From NCBI GenBank assembly GCA_905221605.1, contig CAJNDS010002090.1, forward strand, positions 224,545 through 288,544: 64,000 bases of DNA. The letters are read 5' to 3'. The notes beneath the pieces are model-generated. The model was not told the DNA's origin. It worked only from the letters and a program-made list of their open reading frames with translations, and ran no database searches. Numbering within the stretch: position 1 is the first letter of the stretch; every line of letters starts with the position of its first letter. The DNA comes from Symbiodinium natans. Its lineage: Eukaryota > Sar > Dinophyceae > Suessiales > Symbiodiniaceae. A program made the translations under genes and the position numbers. Positions 12,201-27,200 of this stretch are shown in pieces.

Positions 12201-15200
12201 ATTCCCTATTTAGGTACATGGACCCTTAGGGTTACTTCAACTTACACCACAATTTTGCTTAAGAACCCCCCCCCCCCCAAAAAAAAAAAAAAAAAAAGAA
12301 AATACAAGACAACCACCCCCATATTACCATTCCAAGGAAGGTGTTTTTTTTTTTTACAAGGAAAAACTGGGCTTCTATTGCAAAGGGTAGTAAAGAGGGT
12401 ACGTGGGCAAATTACGGGACCCTGCACCCAAAAACTGAGCTCGCGGCCCACTTCCGTCCACCAGGACGTAACGAGGCCACGCCCCCGCGTCCTGCAGGTG
12501 CGCGGGGTGGGGTTAGGGTTTGAGGTTTAGGCTTTAAGGTTTAGGTTTGGAGGTTTAGGCTTTTATAAGGTTTAGGCTTATATAAGCTCCCAAATCCTAA
12601 GCCTGAAGCTGTCACGTGTTGGGCTTCGAGTCTTGCAATAGCTGGGATTTGCAGGCCTCCTATCCACACGAAACACCCGATGGCTTAGAGTTTGGGGTTT
12701 TAGGGTTCAGGGCTTAGGAGTTCAGGAATCAAATGGAGCTTAGGCTTTGCGGTGGATGGCCATGCAGCTCTCTAACTGATGGCCAGCATAGAAGCAGAGG
12801 CGGTTCGTGTCACCGAAAAGGGACCAAGGGGGACCACAACTGAGAGAAGTGACAATCGAGTAATAACTGCCATTTGCTTCAGACAAGTATTAGTCCTTAA
12901 AAAATAGGGATTACGTCCCTTATTTTTTGCAAATAGTAGATAGTAGATACGAGTAGCGGGGTGCCCTCAAAATGGCCCTGAAGACTCTCAGAGCTGATTG
13001 CTTGGTGATGCGGATGCCCATGGGCCTGGAAAGGAGCCCGCTGACAACTTGCTGCACCTGCTGCACCAAGTTTGGGGTTCAGGGTGAGGGTTCAGGGATC
13101 AGGGCTTAGGGCTTAGGGTTCTAGCGTGTTCGGGTCAAGGTTGAGTTGAGATTTCAAGTTCAGCAAAAAACAAACAAAAAACATATAAGTGTCGATAATC
13201 GTGTTTAACAGCTGATTCTCCCTGAGCCCTACACTCTTTCGGTTCTTCAGGGGCGCAGGTTGGCGCTGGAAATGCTTGGCCATACAGGGCTTGGGGATCC
13301 AAGCGACAACTTGGCCCTGAGGCCTCTGGCAGACTGGCTTTTCAGGGTTCAGGGTTTAGGGTTTAGGGTCGTCCCAGCCATGACAGCTGGCCGGCTACGT
13401 GAACCCAAGGCCCTTGGCGTGTTCTTGGTCTTTGGCCGCATGCGTTTGACGCACTCAGCAACGGCATTATAAGAAGGGCACCCTTCTTGGGTGTTGGTTA
13501 CTTTGTAAGGGAACCTTGAACCCAAAAAAGGTAAAAGGGTACCACTGGGCTACCAAGAATAAGACCCCAGAACCCTCCTAAGCCCCAAACCCGGTGTCTT
13601 GCGGGAGGCCATAGGTCATCCTGCCTAAACTCCCACCCCCACGGTCCTCCTCACTAGGCATACTCACACTTTACACAATCCAAGGCCATTGACCCTAAAC
13701 CCTAAACCTCATAAACCCTATAAACCCAAAACCAAAAAAAAACCTAACCGCAAACCCTAAAACCTAAACCCCAAACCCTAAAATCCCAAACCACAAAAAC
13801 CCTAAACCCTAGACCCCAAAACCTAAACCCCAAACCCCAAACCCCAAACCCCAAACCCCAAACCCTAAACCCTAAACCCTAAACCCTAAACCCTAAACCC
13901 TAAACCGAGGCCTGACTCAGCTCGCACAAGCACGCCTCGTCGTCGCGCTGACTGGCCAAGGCGCGGAGCACCTGGAACCACGGGAGCTCAGAAGTCAGAA
14001 GGGTTTGGGTCCCTAAACCCTAAACCCTAAACCCTACACCCCTACACCCCTAAACCCCTAAACCCCTACACCCCTACACCCCTACACCCCTACACCCCTA
14101 AACCCCTAAACCCCTAAACCCCTAAACCCCTAAACCCTTTTGTTTGTTCGGCGTAGTGCAGGTTTAGGGCTTGGAGCTCAGAAGCTGTTGCTTGCGCTTG
14201 CAAGTGGGTTGTTGAAGGGTTCTGGGTTTTGGGTTCAGAGTTGTGGGCACGTGTAGAAGTGTTCGTCACTTGGCTGTGGGGGATCTTAGGTGGGGGATTG
14301 TTACAGGTTTCCAGGGCCGGGATTGGGGAACAAAGTATTGCTGCCATACGACCCTCTTGAGCCCAATGAGGGAACATATCAAATAGATCAAGAAGCCATA
14401 TGTTTCTGTATATACATATATATATATATATATATGGGTAGGAGTAAGCACTAGTAGCATTCCCTTAGGGTCCATTTATAAATATACTATAATAACCGCC
14501 AAAACATTTTCTAATCATTAAGGCCCATGTATTACCAAGTTAATGTGGACGAGGATTTTGGGGATGTTGAGTTCAAGAGTGAATAACAGAGGCGACAGCA
14601 AGAATTGAGGAACCTAGTGACCAAGAAACCGGAAACCGGAACCGCCCCCCCCCCCCCCCCCCCCCCTAAACCCCCATAAACCCTAAACTTCCCTAAACCC
14701 TTAACTTCCCTGTACCCTGAATCCTAAACCCTGAACACTAAACCCTAAACCTCAAAACCCAAACGCCCAAAAAACGAAGCGGGTGGCAGCGTGTGGTGCC
14801 ACTTCGGCCTCGACGACGCGACGAGGCGACAGGTCGGTGTTGATGCCTGCTGGGGTGGTTTAGGGTTTAGGGTTTAGGGTTTAGGGTTTAGGGGTTTAGG
14901 GTTTAGGGTTTAGGGTTTAGGGTTTAGGGTTTAGGGTTTAGGGTTTAGGGTTTAGGGTGGGGGGGTTAGGGTTTAGGGTTTAGGGGCTAGGCTAAAGGCC
15001 CTGTTTAACCCTAAACCCTAACCCTAAACAGGGCCAAGTGGACGCCCCTGCCTCTCTTGGGGTCCACGTCAACACCCAAGAGCGCCAAGAACACGGAGGC
15101 AGAGCTCTGGAGGTAGAGCTCCTTTCAAGGGGGTAAGACTCGTACCCCTAAGGTTGTTTAGGGTTTAGGGTCTGGGGTTTAGGGTTTAGGGGTACCCCTA

Positions 15201-18200
15201 AAACCTTCCGCAAAAGACTCCTGATAAACCCTAAACCCTAAACCCCAAAGGATCTTCACAAAGGGACCCCAACACGCAAGGTACAACCTTAGGGGTCCGA
15301 GGTACGAGTCCCTTGATCCTTCAGGCTGAAAGGTTTGGGGTTTGGGGATCAAGTTTAGCGTTTAGGGTTTAGGGTTTAGGGTTTAGGGTTTAGGGTTTAG
15401 GGTTTAGGGCCTAGGGGTTGTTTCTCCGTGAGCGTTGCTAGTACGCACCCAACCGTAAAGACAATAAACCCTAAACCCTGACCTCTATAGACTCCAAAAC
15501 CGAATTCCATGAACCATAAACCCCAAACCCTGAGCCCACATAGGCCCTAATCACGCGAGTCCCCGGAATAGAACGTTTAGGCCGTTGGACACCATTGCAC
15601 TTAGCGGTTGCCAGGTACACCGCCTTTGACGAAATGGTTTAGTCAGATACCCTAGGCCCTAAGCCTAAACCCGAAACTCTAAACCCAAAACCCCAAACCC
15701 TAAACCCTAAGTCCTGATAATGTTGGACCTGCTTTAATAATGTAACGCCCCCAAACAATCGAGGACCCTGAATAAAAAAAACCAACAGTCAGGCAGGGAA
15801 GGGGTCAGGAGATTGAACCAGATATCAAACTAAGAACTTGGACCTCAAAAAATCCATAAACAAAAAACATTCACGGCCCGAAATCTTTTCATTATAGTGT
15901 ACCCCCAAAACAAAGGGTTAAGATCTTGAATAGCCGACAAACTTTTCATAATAGCGGCCCCCTAGAATATTGCGGGTGCAACATTAAGGTGCTTCTTGGG
16001 TTTTGGGGGTCAGAGCCTGCCATGGCTTCGGGTTCTGGACCGGTGTGGGGTTTAGGGTTTAGGGTTGGGGTTTAGGGTTTGGGGCTGGGGGATGTAGTGA
16101 ATATGCGACATGACTGCACGTAGAGACAGAGAGACACGGGCAGAAACGTAAAACCTAGCGGTAGACCGCGCGCTTGAGGGCGACCCCTAAACCAGTGAAA
16201 CCCTAAACCCTAAGCCCTAAACCCTAAACCCTAAACCCTCAACCCTCAACCCTCAACCCCAAACCCCAAACCCTAAACCCTAATCCTCACCTCCTCTTGA
16301 GAAAGCTTCGGCTGCAGCGCATCCAGCAGGCCTTGGCTGTGCTCCAGTCTACAACGCATACAGGGCCCCGGGGATGCTAGGGTTTAGGGTTTAGGGTTTC
16401 GGGTTTAGGGTCTAGGGTCTAGGGTTTAGGGTTTAGGGTCTAGGGTCTAGGGTTTAGGGTTTAGGGTTCAGGGATCAGGATTTAGGCTTAGGGTTTAAGC
16501 TGTATAGACCCTGTTTGCAATGAATCAGATCCTCACCCCCCCCTCAAAAAAAATAGAAACAATAAAAACAAAAAACAACAACAACAACAACAACAATAAT
16601 AATAATAATAATAAACCTGGAATTAGGGCAATGCTGGACATGGCAGTCGTACAGCCTGGAGGACTGCCCCCCCCCCCCCTCCGTTTACTCTGTTAACTTT
16701 ATTTAACCCTGAACCCCAAACCCTAAAACCTAAACCCTAAGTGTTATTTACTTTCAACCCAACTGAGGGCTGCCCCAGCCGCCATAGTCTTGCGTCTTCG
16801 AACCAAGACAGAAGGTTTCCCATTGCATGCCCCTAAATATCGTGTTGAGCTCTTTGGGGCTTAGGGGTCTCATGCAGGGTTTAGGATCCAAAAACGACAC
16901 CTAGGTTTAAACGAGTCCTCAGTCGGACGAAGTTTCATTCAAGTACGACAACTTGGGACGTCGTAGCGTCTTGACTGAAGGCAGTATCGTAAGGGCCTCT
17001 CCGCAGATTTTGCATGTCAAAGGCAAAGCACTATCGCACCCAGGCCTGTCGCCTTCTCACATCAACTCCGCCCTGCAAGCCCAAGCCCTACTGGCAAGGC
17101 TCTTGAAAACCCTAAAAAGCAACAGAAAGACCCCCCCCCCCCCCGCCCTAAACCCTAAACCCTAAACCCTAAACCCTAGACCCTAAAGCCTCCAAAAACA
17201 AACAACAAACAAAGCAAAAACAAATCAACCATGGCCAGGCAGCTATCTGGGGAGACCATCTTCGGTCCCTTCGGTGTAATCACCGGCAGCGGCCTGGCAA
17301 ACTGCCCACCCGCGCCCCTACCTTGCAGACTAGATGAGCCTTGTAAGGTTGGCGACTTTTGTGGTCCATATGCCTGACTAGTAGGGATTATAGGGTTTAG
17401 GGTTTAGGACTGCAGGGATACGATCCCAATTTTGAGGGTTTATTTAGTCCCCGCAGTTACATAAGGCCCTCGCGGTGGAGGTGGAGTCGGCAGCGCACCT
17501 CAGTGGGGCTTTAGGGGCTCATATGAAGTAGGGCTTATATTCCTTTATATACACTCACCCAAAACAGTAATATAAACCCTGCTTCATATGGTTTCGGGTT
17601 TAGGGCTTATAGGGCTTATTAGGGCTTTATAGGGCTTTCTATGGTTTTGCGATTTCAGGGCTTTGGGATTTGAGCTACGGGCGCGAAAGCAGACACTCGG
17701 CGTAGGTGTCTGATTGTGGTGATGTGGTATAGGTGTTACCGAAGCTACTGGGCTCCAGCGAACACATGTCCCGGGCTATGAGGGTTGAGGGTCTACAGGG
17801 CTTGCGAGAGCATCATGGCGGCTTCTCGCAATCTTGCGAGTTCTTGCAACGTCCGGGGGAGAAGGAACCGGGGCATCTTTCCGCAGTCTAGGATGGAAAC
17901 TGAAAAGCGTCTATGGATAGACTCTGAACCTACAGATCCTTCCAACCCCACTTTCATCCTCAACACCCGAGGCCCTAAACCTAAAACCCGAAAACCCTGA
18001 ACCCTGACCGCGAAAGCAATATTCAATAGCGACAATGCCCTGGGCGGGGTTTAGGGTTTAGGGTTTAGGGTTTAGGTTTAAAGGGTTTAGGGTTTAGGGT
18101 TTAGGAGGGCTGTTTAGAGTTTAGGGTTGGAAGTCTAGGGCCTCCTCGTGGGATGGAGATCTGGGGCTTTTGGGGTTTGGGATTTTCAGGGCTCAGGATG

Positions 18201-21200
18201 TACGAGTCGGAGATGAAGGATTCAGGGCTCAGGATGCACGAGTCGGAGTCGGAGATGAAGGACGAGATTCCAGCTGATTTTGCAGGCTGATGTTAGGGTT
18301 TAGGGTTTAGGGTTTAGGGTTTAGGGTTGAGCGTTGGTGCGAAGTCGACGTAGCCCACTCTGGGAAGTGGCCAGCCGATTCGAGGCTGTGCTTGTGTCTT
18401 GGAAAGTCGAAAGTGCTGTCCAGCACACGCCCCCTCACACATTGCTTCAGGAACACGTGTGAAGCAAGATTCTTTGGATTTTTGTTCACTGCTGGTTCTT
18501 CATCAATGTCCCCAAAGCGTGTGGCCGCTTGAACCCAACGAGGGGAAGTCTAAAACCTCCCAGGGGTCTACCCAGAGGAGGATTTTTTGGGGGGGTTTTT
18601 GGGTTGCGAACTTCTGGCTTCGGGCCGGCGGGGGCTTTGAGGCTCGCGGGTTTAGGGTTTAGGGTTTAGGGTTTAGGGTTTAGGGTTTAGGGTTTAGGGT
18701 TTAGGGTTTAGGGTTTAGGCCTGAGGCTTTAGGGTTCCCAAACCCTGAACCCTAAATGCTAAACCCATAAGCCCTACGAACCCCAGCGCTTTTGTAAGGT
18801 TCCGCCTTCACTGCTTTGCCCGCTGAACCCTATGCCATACAGGTTTAGGCAAGGGTTTAGGGTTTAGGGTTTGGGGTTTGAGGTTTGGGGTTTAGGGTTT
18901 AGGAATTAGGGTTTTGGGGTTTAGGGTTTGAGGTTTGGGGTTTAGGGTTTAGGATTTAGGGTTTTGGGGTTCAGGGTTTGGGGTTTAGGGTTTGGGGTTC
19001 TGCGTCCATCCCCGACATCCTGACCTAGCTGTCCCGAGCTGAGCGCCGAAGACAGGAACGCGAGGTTTCAGCGCGGCCTGAGGGAGGGAGGGCCGAAGGG
19101 GGGCGAAGGGGGATGATAGGAGTGGTTTGGGGTCAGGGCCTACTATAAGCCCTAAACCCTAGACCCGAAACCCTAAACTCGAAGCCCTATAAACCCTAAA
19201 GCCTAAAGCCTAAAGCCTAAACCCTAAACCTTAAACCTTAAACCTTAAACCCGAGGGTTTGAGGGTCTCAGGGACTGTGGGATGATTAGACCTAGACCCT
19301 ACCAGTCCCTTGAGCGCGCCACCAATAACAAGCAAGCAGCCCTCAAACCCTTTGCCCCAAACCCTTAAACCCCTAAACCCGTAAACCCCCAAACCCCTAA
19401 ACCCCCAAACCCCTAAATCCTAAGCCCCTAAACCCCTAAGCCCCTAAGCCCCTAAGCCCTAAACCCCTAAAACCACCAAGCCCTTGGCCAAAAGCTTCGG
19501 GTGGCTTTAATTTGGAGCACTGGCTGCTCGAAGGGGTGCTAGTCACTATGCAGGATGAAGTTCGGGGTTTAGGGTTTAGGGTTTGGGGTTACGGTGGGTT
19601 TACAGGGTTTATAGGGTTTATAGGTTTTGTAGGGTTTGTAGGCAGGTTTATAAGGCTTGTACGGTTTGTAGGCGAGTTTGCAGGGTTTGCAGAGCTTGTA
19701 GGGTTTGTAGAGTTTGCAGGGTTTATAGGGTTTGTAGAATTTCATGGGGGTTTAGGGTTTATAGCATCAAAGTGTAGGGCTTAAGGGCTTTGGTGCAAGA
19801 GTTGGGCCCTAAACCCTAAACCCTAAACCCTAAACCCTAAACCCTAAACCCTAAACCCTAAACCCTAAACCCTAAACCCTAAACCCTAAACCCTAAACCC
19901 TAAACCCTAAACCCTGCAGAAAGGGAAGGACAGCCCACGATGCGAAAAGTGTCGAACCTCGCTACAGCAATCAGGCTCCCCCGCACGCGCAAAACGCCCT
20001 AAAACCTAGAGCCTCCGACCCGATCTCTAAACCCTGTAGTGCTTATAAACCCTAAAAAACCCAAACCTTTGAATCCTCAAACCTACCTAAATAGCGAGTA
20101 CCTCCTATTTAGGGACTTTAAGGCCCAAGTACAAGGTACATGGACCCTTAGGGACACCTCATAAACTCGATCACCCTAAAGTTGCAAATCTCGAAGGCAA
20201 GACCCCAAAATGGAAGGCAACAGGCTCTTGCGGCCCACAATCTTCAGGGTTTAGGGTTGAGTGTTGAGGGTTTCGGGTATAGGGTTTAGGGTTGGAGGTT
20301 TAGGATTTGCGAGCACCTTCATAGAGGTTTATAGGAGTATGGGGTATGCGACCCCAGGCTTTGAGTAGCCGCCAAGGTACGGTAGGCGACCCTAGATACA
20401 GGGAACAGTAATAGAGCCCTTAGAAAGGCTGAAGGGAAACTAGGGTTTCCCTAAGGGTCCATGTACCTAAATAGGGAATACTTGGGCCTTAAAGTACCTC
20501 CTATTTAGGGACTTTAGGGCCCAAGTACATAATTATAAGGTACATGGACCCTTAGGGTAGGGTTTGGGATTGTATATCTCTCCCCTCCAGCCGGAACTTT
20601 GCCTGGAGGTCAAGGTAGGCTCTTCTGGTGCTTGTCCGCCTTACTCTGCGCACGTGCTTCCAGGTTAAGATGTCAGGCGTCAGCTGTCGGCTTCAGGGTG
20701 ATATGGAGAGATCAAGAAGTCAGATGTTCCAGAGACGATAGAAGCCTGGTGCAGAAAAGCAAGACGGAAAGCCAGTGAAAATGCCGACATAACCCTGCCC
20801 CAGCACATCTCACAACACGAAAACGTGCCCGCATCCTGCAGATAGGGCACGTGACCCGAGCTCCTTGCACAAGAGTATCCACACTTGCTGGGGTTGGGGC
20901 ACAACCAAGTCCACTGTGGTCGAGAGCTCCTCCAGGGTTCGTGACCAGGGCATAGGCTTCTAGAGGGCCCTAAATCACTGAACCCGAAAACCCTAAATTC
21001 CTAAATCCCTAAATCCCTGAACCGCCAAGCCCTAAATCCTAAACCCTGAACCCTGAACCCTAAACCCTAAATACCCTGCTCCTCGCGATCCCCGCTCCTG
21101 GCCCTGTTCCTGCTACCCGTCCCTTCCTTGCTCCCTGCTTTGTCTCCATCTGGGTTCTAAAAGAGGTACTCCGTTTTTCTTGAGAAACTAAAACGGACCC

Positions 21201-24200
21201 GAAACCCTGAACGCTACATGCCATGTACCCCAGTGTACGAACTTGAGAGCCCAACCATTTCATAGAGCTCAACCCCTATGGTCTGCAGGGCTTATGCCCT
21301 AACTTGCACGAAATTCCCTATACGCTGGAGGCTTGGGATTTAGGGTTAGGGCTTAGGGTTTAAGGTTTAGGGCTTAGGCACCTGCACCCTCATAAAGATA
21401 AATGTGATCGGGAGTATAGAGGGCCGAACCCTATGACAATACGTGCATTTTTGAAACAGAAATTGGGGCAAACCAGGTACCTTGTGGAGTTTCACTGGGG
21501 GTTAGGATTTGGGGTTGGTACAGAGTAGATACTCATGGAACTGAGGGTGGTAGAGGTTTGGAACTTAGGGCTTTGAGGATATGGAAGTTGGAAAGAAAGG
21601 GGTTTGGAAGATGAGGGTTTAGGGTTTAGGACCTGCACCAAGGTTGACATTGACAGTAGCTGTTTTTGCAGCCCGAACACATCCCCATATCGGCGAGGAG
21701 GCCGCTTAAAGCCGCCGAGCTAATGAGGGAACAATTCTAGGGTTCCAAGTTTCGGCCCTTAATTTGGGCCCCTTGTTATGCAACCCTTACATCCACTCTA
21801 CATAACAAGGGCCCAGAACCCTAAACCTCAAACCCTACAAACAAGGGTAAGGGGCCATGACTCCTTAGAACACAAGAAGCTGCTCCTGGACCAACAGCGG
21901 TTTCAAGCTGCGCCCTGAGGAAGGCGCGTATTGCAGGGCTTGGGGTCTGCAATAGAAAAATCTGGTTCCAGGTCTTCAGGTCTAGGCGGCTCCTGGTTAA
22001 GAGGCTTTATATACAATCAGTTTTCAGAATTTACTACGAGGGGCCGCCTCATAAAAAGGACCCCAAAAGGGACTATATTTTAGAGAAGTGACCATATGAC
22101 GGTTTAGGGCACATACTAGGCCCAAGTGTAACCTAGGAAAAAAGGGTGCCCTTTTTGGCTTATTGGGGCTTATAAGGGAATCCAAAGCATAAAAACAAAG
22201 GGGATAAGGGCCTACTCTTGGTCCTAGGCATATAGGGTTTAGGGTGGGGGGCGGGGGGGGGGGGGGGGTATGCAAGCTCCAGGGTGCATTGTTCCTGAAT
22301 TCGGGGCCTTGGGAATTTCGAACCCTAAGCCATGCAACTGGGGATGTTCCCCCTTGTACTCACAGTCCTTAGTAAGGATTCTAGTACCCCCCTAGTACAA
22401 TCCCTTGAAGGACTGTTAGTATAAGGGGAACATCCCAACTTTTGACCCCTAAATCCCAAGCCACCACCCCAATTGGTTTGTGGGGCCCGTTCCAACCTGA
22501 GAACTCCTGAGACACTAAGAATCAGTAAGGGCCCCACCCCAAACCCTAAACCCTAAGCCCTAAAGCTTCGGTCTTTCGGGTCATGTGGGACCTCTTTCGT
22601 AGAATTACCCTCCGTTACATCAAGTTTGCAAGAGCTATTCAGGTCCCATATGAAGTAGGGTTTATATTACTTGTATCCTCAAAAGGACACCCAAGATATA
22701 CACTCACCAATATTAGAAAGAAACCTTATATACACTCATCAATAGCAGCAATATGCACCCTGCTTCATGTGAGCGCTTGGGGGTGCCCGGTGAAATATTC
22801 TGTGAAGTCAAGTCCTCCGGGCGTCGTAAGAATTCGTGCGGCGTGCCTTGGACATCAATTGCCGGCCAACTGTCCCTTGTTGAACTTGTGTAAACTGACC
22901 CCTGTTAAAGATCAGATAAAACCTGTCATGAAAAAGGGGCCAACGGACTTAGGCAGGAGTACAGAACCCAATCCCGATAAACCTTATAAGCGCGTAGCAG
23001 GCGCCAACAAACGTAGTAAGAGCACGACAAAACAAGCAAAACCCAAGGGCACAAGTCCAAGATACATTCGATCAGCAATCACTTTAAATCTTACTGCCGA
23101 AGACCCTCGGAAGGCCCACTACAAATCCAAAGCAAGCCTTCAACATAAACCTGAACCCTAAACCCGGAGTGGGAGCCTTCATCTTCAAACGGGGCTTCGC
23201 ATGTTAAACTGGGTGTGAAGCGTAGGCAATCTCAACCCTGAACGCCACAGGGTTTAGAGTTGAGGGTTTAGGGTTTAGGGCTTCCCTGCGTGCAGGCGCC
23301 TGAAGGCGACAGAAGGAAGTCCACAACTTCCTGGGGCTCGCAAGGTATGGGTGTTGGGGGTTGAGGGCTTTCTTAGCTTCTGAGTTTTGGGCTTCGGCTC
23401 TTTTAGGGTTTTGGGTGTAGGGTTTAGGGTTTAGGGCCTAGGGTTCAAGGTAATGTTTCCAAGGTTTGGGGCTTCACTTATCCCCCACGACACATGGCTT
23501 CTTTCATGCAACAGTCCGCAGCTCTGTACATCGTCTCTAGATCCTGAAGTAACCTAGGAGTAAAAAGGGTGCCCTTTTGGTTTGAAGGGCCCTTTTAACA
23601 AACCTGAACCCTAAAAGAAGGCATAAGAGCCTGCTCTGAGTCCTTGCCCTAAACCTCCTTAAACCCTGACTAACCCTAAAGCCTACACCCTCAACAAGGG
23701 GAGAAAGGGCCTACTCTGGGTCTTGCCTTGTTGTGAGGGCTCGAATCCTCTTGTCTCCTGCCTGGGTAGTTCAGGGTTTAGGGTTTAGGGTTTAGGGTTC
23801 GCCCTAAGCCCTAAACTTGGCCCTGAACCCAAACACCCTAAACCCTAAAACCTAAACCCTAAACCCTAAACCCTAAACCCTAACCCTAAACCCTAAACCC
23901 TAAACCCTACACCCTAAACCCTAAACCCGGTCCTGCGGCTTTGCCCCGTTCTCTGGGACCGCCTCGAAGTCGATGAAGCCGTCGGCGTTGTCGGCCCTAG
24001 GATTTGGGGGTTTAGGGTTTATAGGGTTTAGGGTTTATAGGGTATAGTGTCTGGGGTTTACGTAGGGTTTAGGGCCAGTTCAGGGTTTATGAGGGATAAG
24101 GGTTTATGGTTTAGGGTTTCGAAGGGCTCAGGGCTTCAGGTTTATGCGGGTTAAGGACTTAGGGCTTGTAATTCCAGAGGGTTTTGGGGCTTATGGGTTT

Positions 24201-24207
24201 CCAGGTG

Positions 24208-24238
<31 letters not shown>

Positions 24239-27200
24239 TTGGGGTTTATAGGTTTAGGCTTTGGCGGGGTCTTTGGTGTTTAGTGTTTAAGGGGCGTTGA
24301 AGGTTAAAACCGATTTAATGGCAAGCAACTACAGACGAGTAAAGTAGGCTTTGGGTTCTTAAGTTTGGGTTCAGAGTTTAGGGTCACGACTTTGGCAGCA
24401 TACGCTGATCTACTTGAGCCCGGGCGTCACTATAGCATGACAGCAGCTTGTTAGAGAGCTTGAAAGGTCTACGAGGAATGTTTATAGAGAACTGGTAGTT
24501 TGGTTGAAAGGAATTTTGCAGGGATGTATCTGGCTTTTGGGTACTTTGTTGAAGGGAACTGGTAGTTGTCTTTTGACCGTGCGTAGCTTTGAGCCGTCTA
24601 TAGGCCTGGTGTAGGATATGTAAGTTTGCCTTCTGTTGTTTTGATCCAACCATCCTAAACCCTAAACCCTACACCCGAAACCCTCAACACTGTTTATAGG
24701 GCTCAGGGCTTCTGGGGCTTGAGCAACTGGGTTTTGGGAAGTTTATAGGGGTCTATGACGAGGTCTAGCTGGGTATACCTCTATCTGCTTCTGGGAGGGT
24801 TTAGGGTTTAGGGTTTAGGGTTTAGGGTTTAGGGTTTAGGGTTTAGGGTTTAGGGTTTAGGGTTTTAGGGGCAGGGAGGGGGTTTTGGAAGTGTTTTTTC
24901 CTTCCCCACCCCCTTTGTGAGGACCGAAGGGTTGCTCATCCCGAGCACGGCAGCTCGTCACGGGAAAGCCCACAGAAACCCCAACCCCTACACCAAAAAA
25001 ACAAAGCTCCCTCGAATTAACAAAATCTCAGACCCCAATCCCGAAACCCTAAACCCCTAAACCCCTAAACCCCTAAACCCCTAAACCCCTAAACCCCGAT
25101 CTAAAAAACCTAAAAACCCTAAAAGCCCTAAAACCCTAAAACCCCTAACAGCCCTAAACACCCTAAAAACTCTAAGACCCTAAAGACCCTAAAGACCCTA
25201 AAGACCCTAAAGACCCTAAAGACCCTAATCCCTAACCCTAAAGCCCTAAACCCTAAACCCCAATCCCTAAACTCTAAACCCGAACCGCTAAGCCCTAAAG
25301 CCCTAATCCCTAAACCCTAGACCCCAATCCCTAATCTCTAATCTGTACACCCTAAACCCCAATCTCCAATCCCTGAACCCTCAACGCCAAAAACCCTAAC
25401 CCCTAAACCCTAAAAAACCTAAAAATCCTAAAAAAAACAAAAAAAACCCTATAAACCCAAAAAACCCTAATCCCTGATCCCTAAACCCTAAAGTCCTTAT
25501 CCCTAAACCAAAGCTCAGCAGGAGCACGAGGCAACCGCGCCGAGCGCAGCCTGGCGGCGTTAACGGGCTTGAAACCTAAACGGGAGGGGGACCCTAAACC
25601 CTGAACCCTAAACCCTAATCCCTAAACCCGTTTACTTAAGGTTGAGAGGTTTGGGAGGGGGGACCCGACACCCTAAACCGTAAAGACGTTTACTTAAAGT
25701 TTGGAGAAAATCGAGGGGCTCAGAAAGCTCTATGGCTGTTCGTGTGGTTTCCTTACAAAAATAGCCGGAACGCCAAACTTCAGCACAGGGCAGGGTGTTC
25801 TCTTAGGGTAGTTTCATGGTCGCTTAGTATGGGCCCTTACAAGGGGACCCCTTATATACCCTATACAACCCTAGGGCCCATACTGTACTTCAGAACCCTT
25901 TAAGGGAGGCAAGGGACCATATTAGGGCCCCATGAAGCTACCCTTGCATATACCACAAGCCAAGCTCGCGATGGTATGCGATGGTATGTTGGGCTTTTTT
26001 GCTGGTTGCAAGGGACATGTAGCCCAAGCATGCAGTGTGCAAATCTCGTGCCCTAACCCCCTAACAGAAAGCCCACAAGCTGACTCTGAACTTCAGGATT
26101 TCTGCTCCCAGGGGCGCCTGGAGAAGTGCCGAGAGGCGAACGGCCTGCACCTGGGAATCAGCAAGCGACTATGTCAAGAGAGGAATTTTGCTAAACTTAT
26201 AAACCCAAAAACATGGGTTTAGGGCTTGGAGCGTTGGGCTGTGCCTAGTTGGGAACTCAGGAAGTCCGTCTATGAAGGGTTTAGGGTTTAGGCTTGAGGG
26301 TTTAGGGTTTAGGGTAAAGATCTAGAGGCATGTAATGTATGGTACTTACCTAAAAACCAGTACGTTGTCTGGGTGGTGATGCGTTGCAAGCCTCTGGGGC
26401 AATATCCTGCGTTTTTAAGTGATGACTGCTCGCATGCACCGACATAACATGCACCCTGATTCAACAGAGCAGCCAAAATCCCTAAACCTAAAACTAAGTT
26501 GGTGAGGCTCATAAACTTATCTAACTCATTACCTCATCATGTCTCTCTGTCCTTTTGTCGGTATTTGTTCACCTCCTCATCCACACTTTTCACCTTATCT
26601 TCTCTTGTCTTTACCTCGTCTTCACACCTGCCTGGTGCTCTGTTTTCTACCTCATCCTACATGGGCAAATCAGGTCACAAGCCACGACTTGGGCCCCGTT
26701 GCTTTCTACCTCCTCCAGGCCCTCTTCTGTTTGGGAAACAAACCTTATCATGCCGATTTCGGTGTTTACAAACACCAAACGGAGAGCCTTTTCCACACCA
26801 CCCAGGAGGTAGGCCCCAAGGCGCGTCACCTATTTGTATACCGCGGGTTCCCCTGGAGGCCTATCGCGGTCTTCTCTCGGACGACTTTTTTGTCTTCATG
26901 ATGGTGCGTCGTTGGCCACGTGCATGTACTGTACATTAAAAAAAAGCTGTGAATTCATAACGGAGCTGTTCGTGGCATAGGCTCAGCGGCGCTTGTGGAC
27001 TGTCTTCTGCAGTCTCTTGGACAGCGAACTGCTGTCCAAAGCGTGGTAATGCTTCAGACTGGGTGCCGGCGCTGTGACCAACAAAGTGCTGAAGGGAGCG
27101 CACCTGCCAAGGATAAGGTTAAAAACCGAAAAGATAAGGTAAAAAATCCATACGAAAGCCTACTATACTACTATACATTTGCCTACTTCATTTGATGAGG

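Noticed and set aside
14114-14475. Two overlapping minus ORFs near 14.1-14.5 kb
   Set aside because: They run through telomeric and TA repeats; the parts outside them are not convincing.
20680-20904. Cys-rich 74-codon minus ORF as a zinc-binding protein
   Set aside because: It overlaps the kinase exon 20836-20863 in another frame and an equally open plus frame. No consistent zinc ligand spacing.
23300-23330. Short-chain dehydrogenase C-terminus (FLLSPSG looks like an SDR end)
   Set aside because: It joins in phase to [11 protein letters not shown] and LLVQE exons on the kinase strand, which fits ABC1K better. No Rossmann or YxxxK exon was seen.
23933-23996. EF-hand loop ([10 protein letters not shown])
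   Set aside because: Single occurrence, no flanking E/F helices, and it is in phase with kinase exons.
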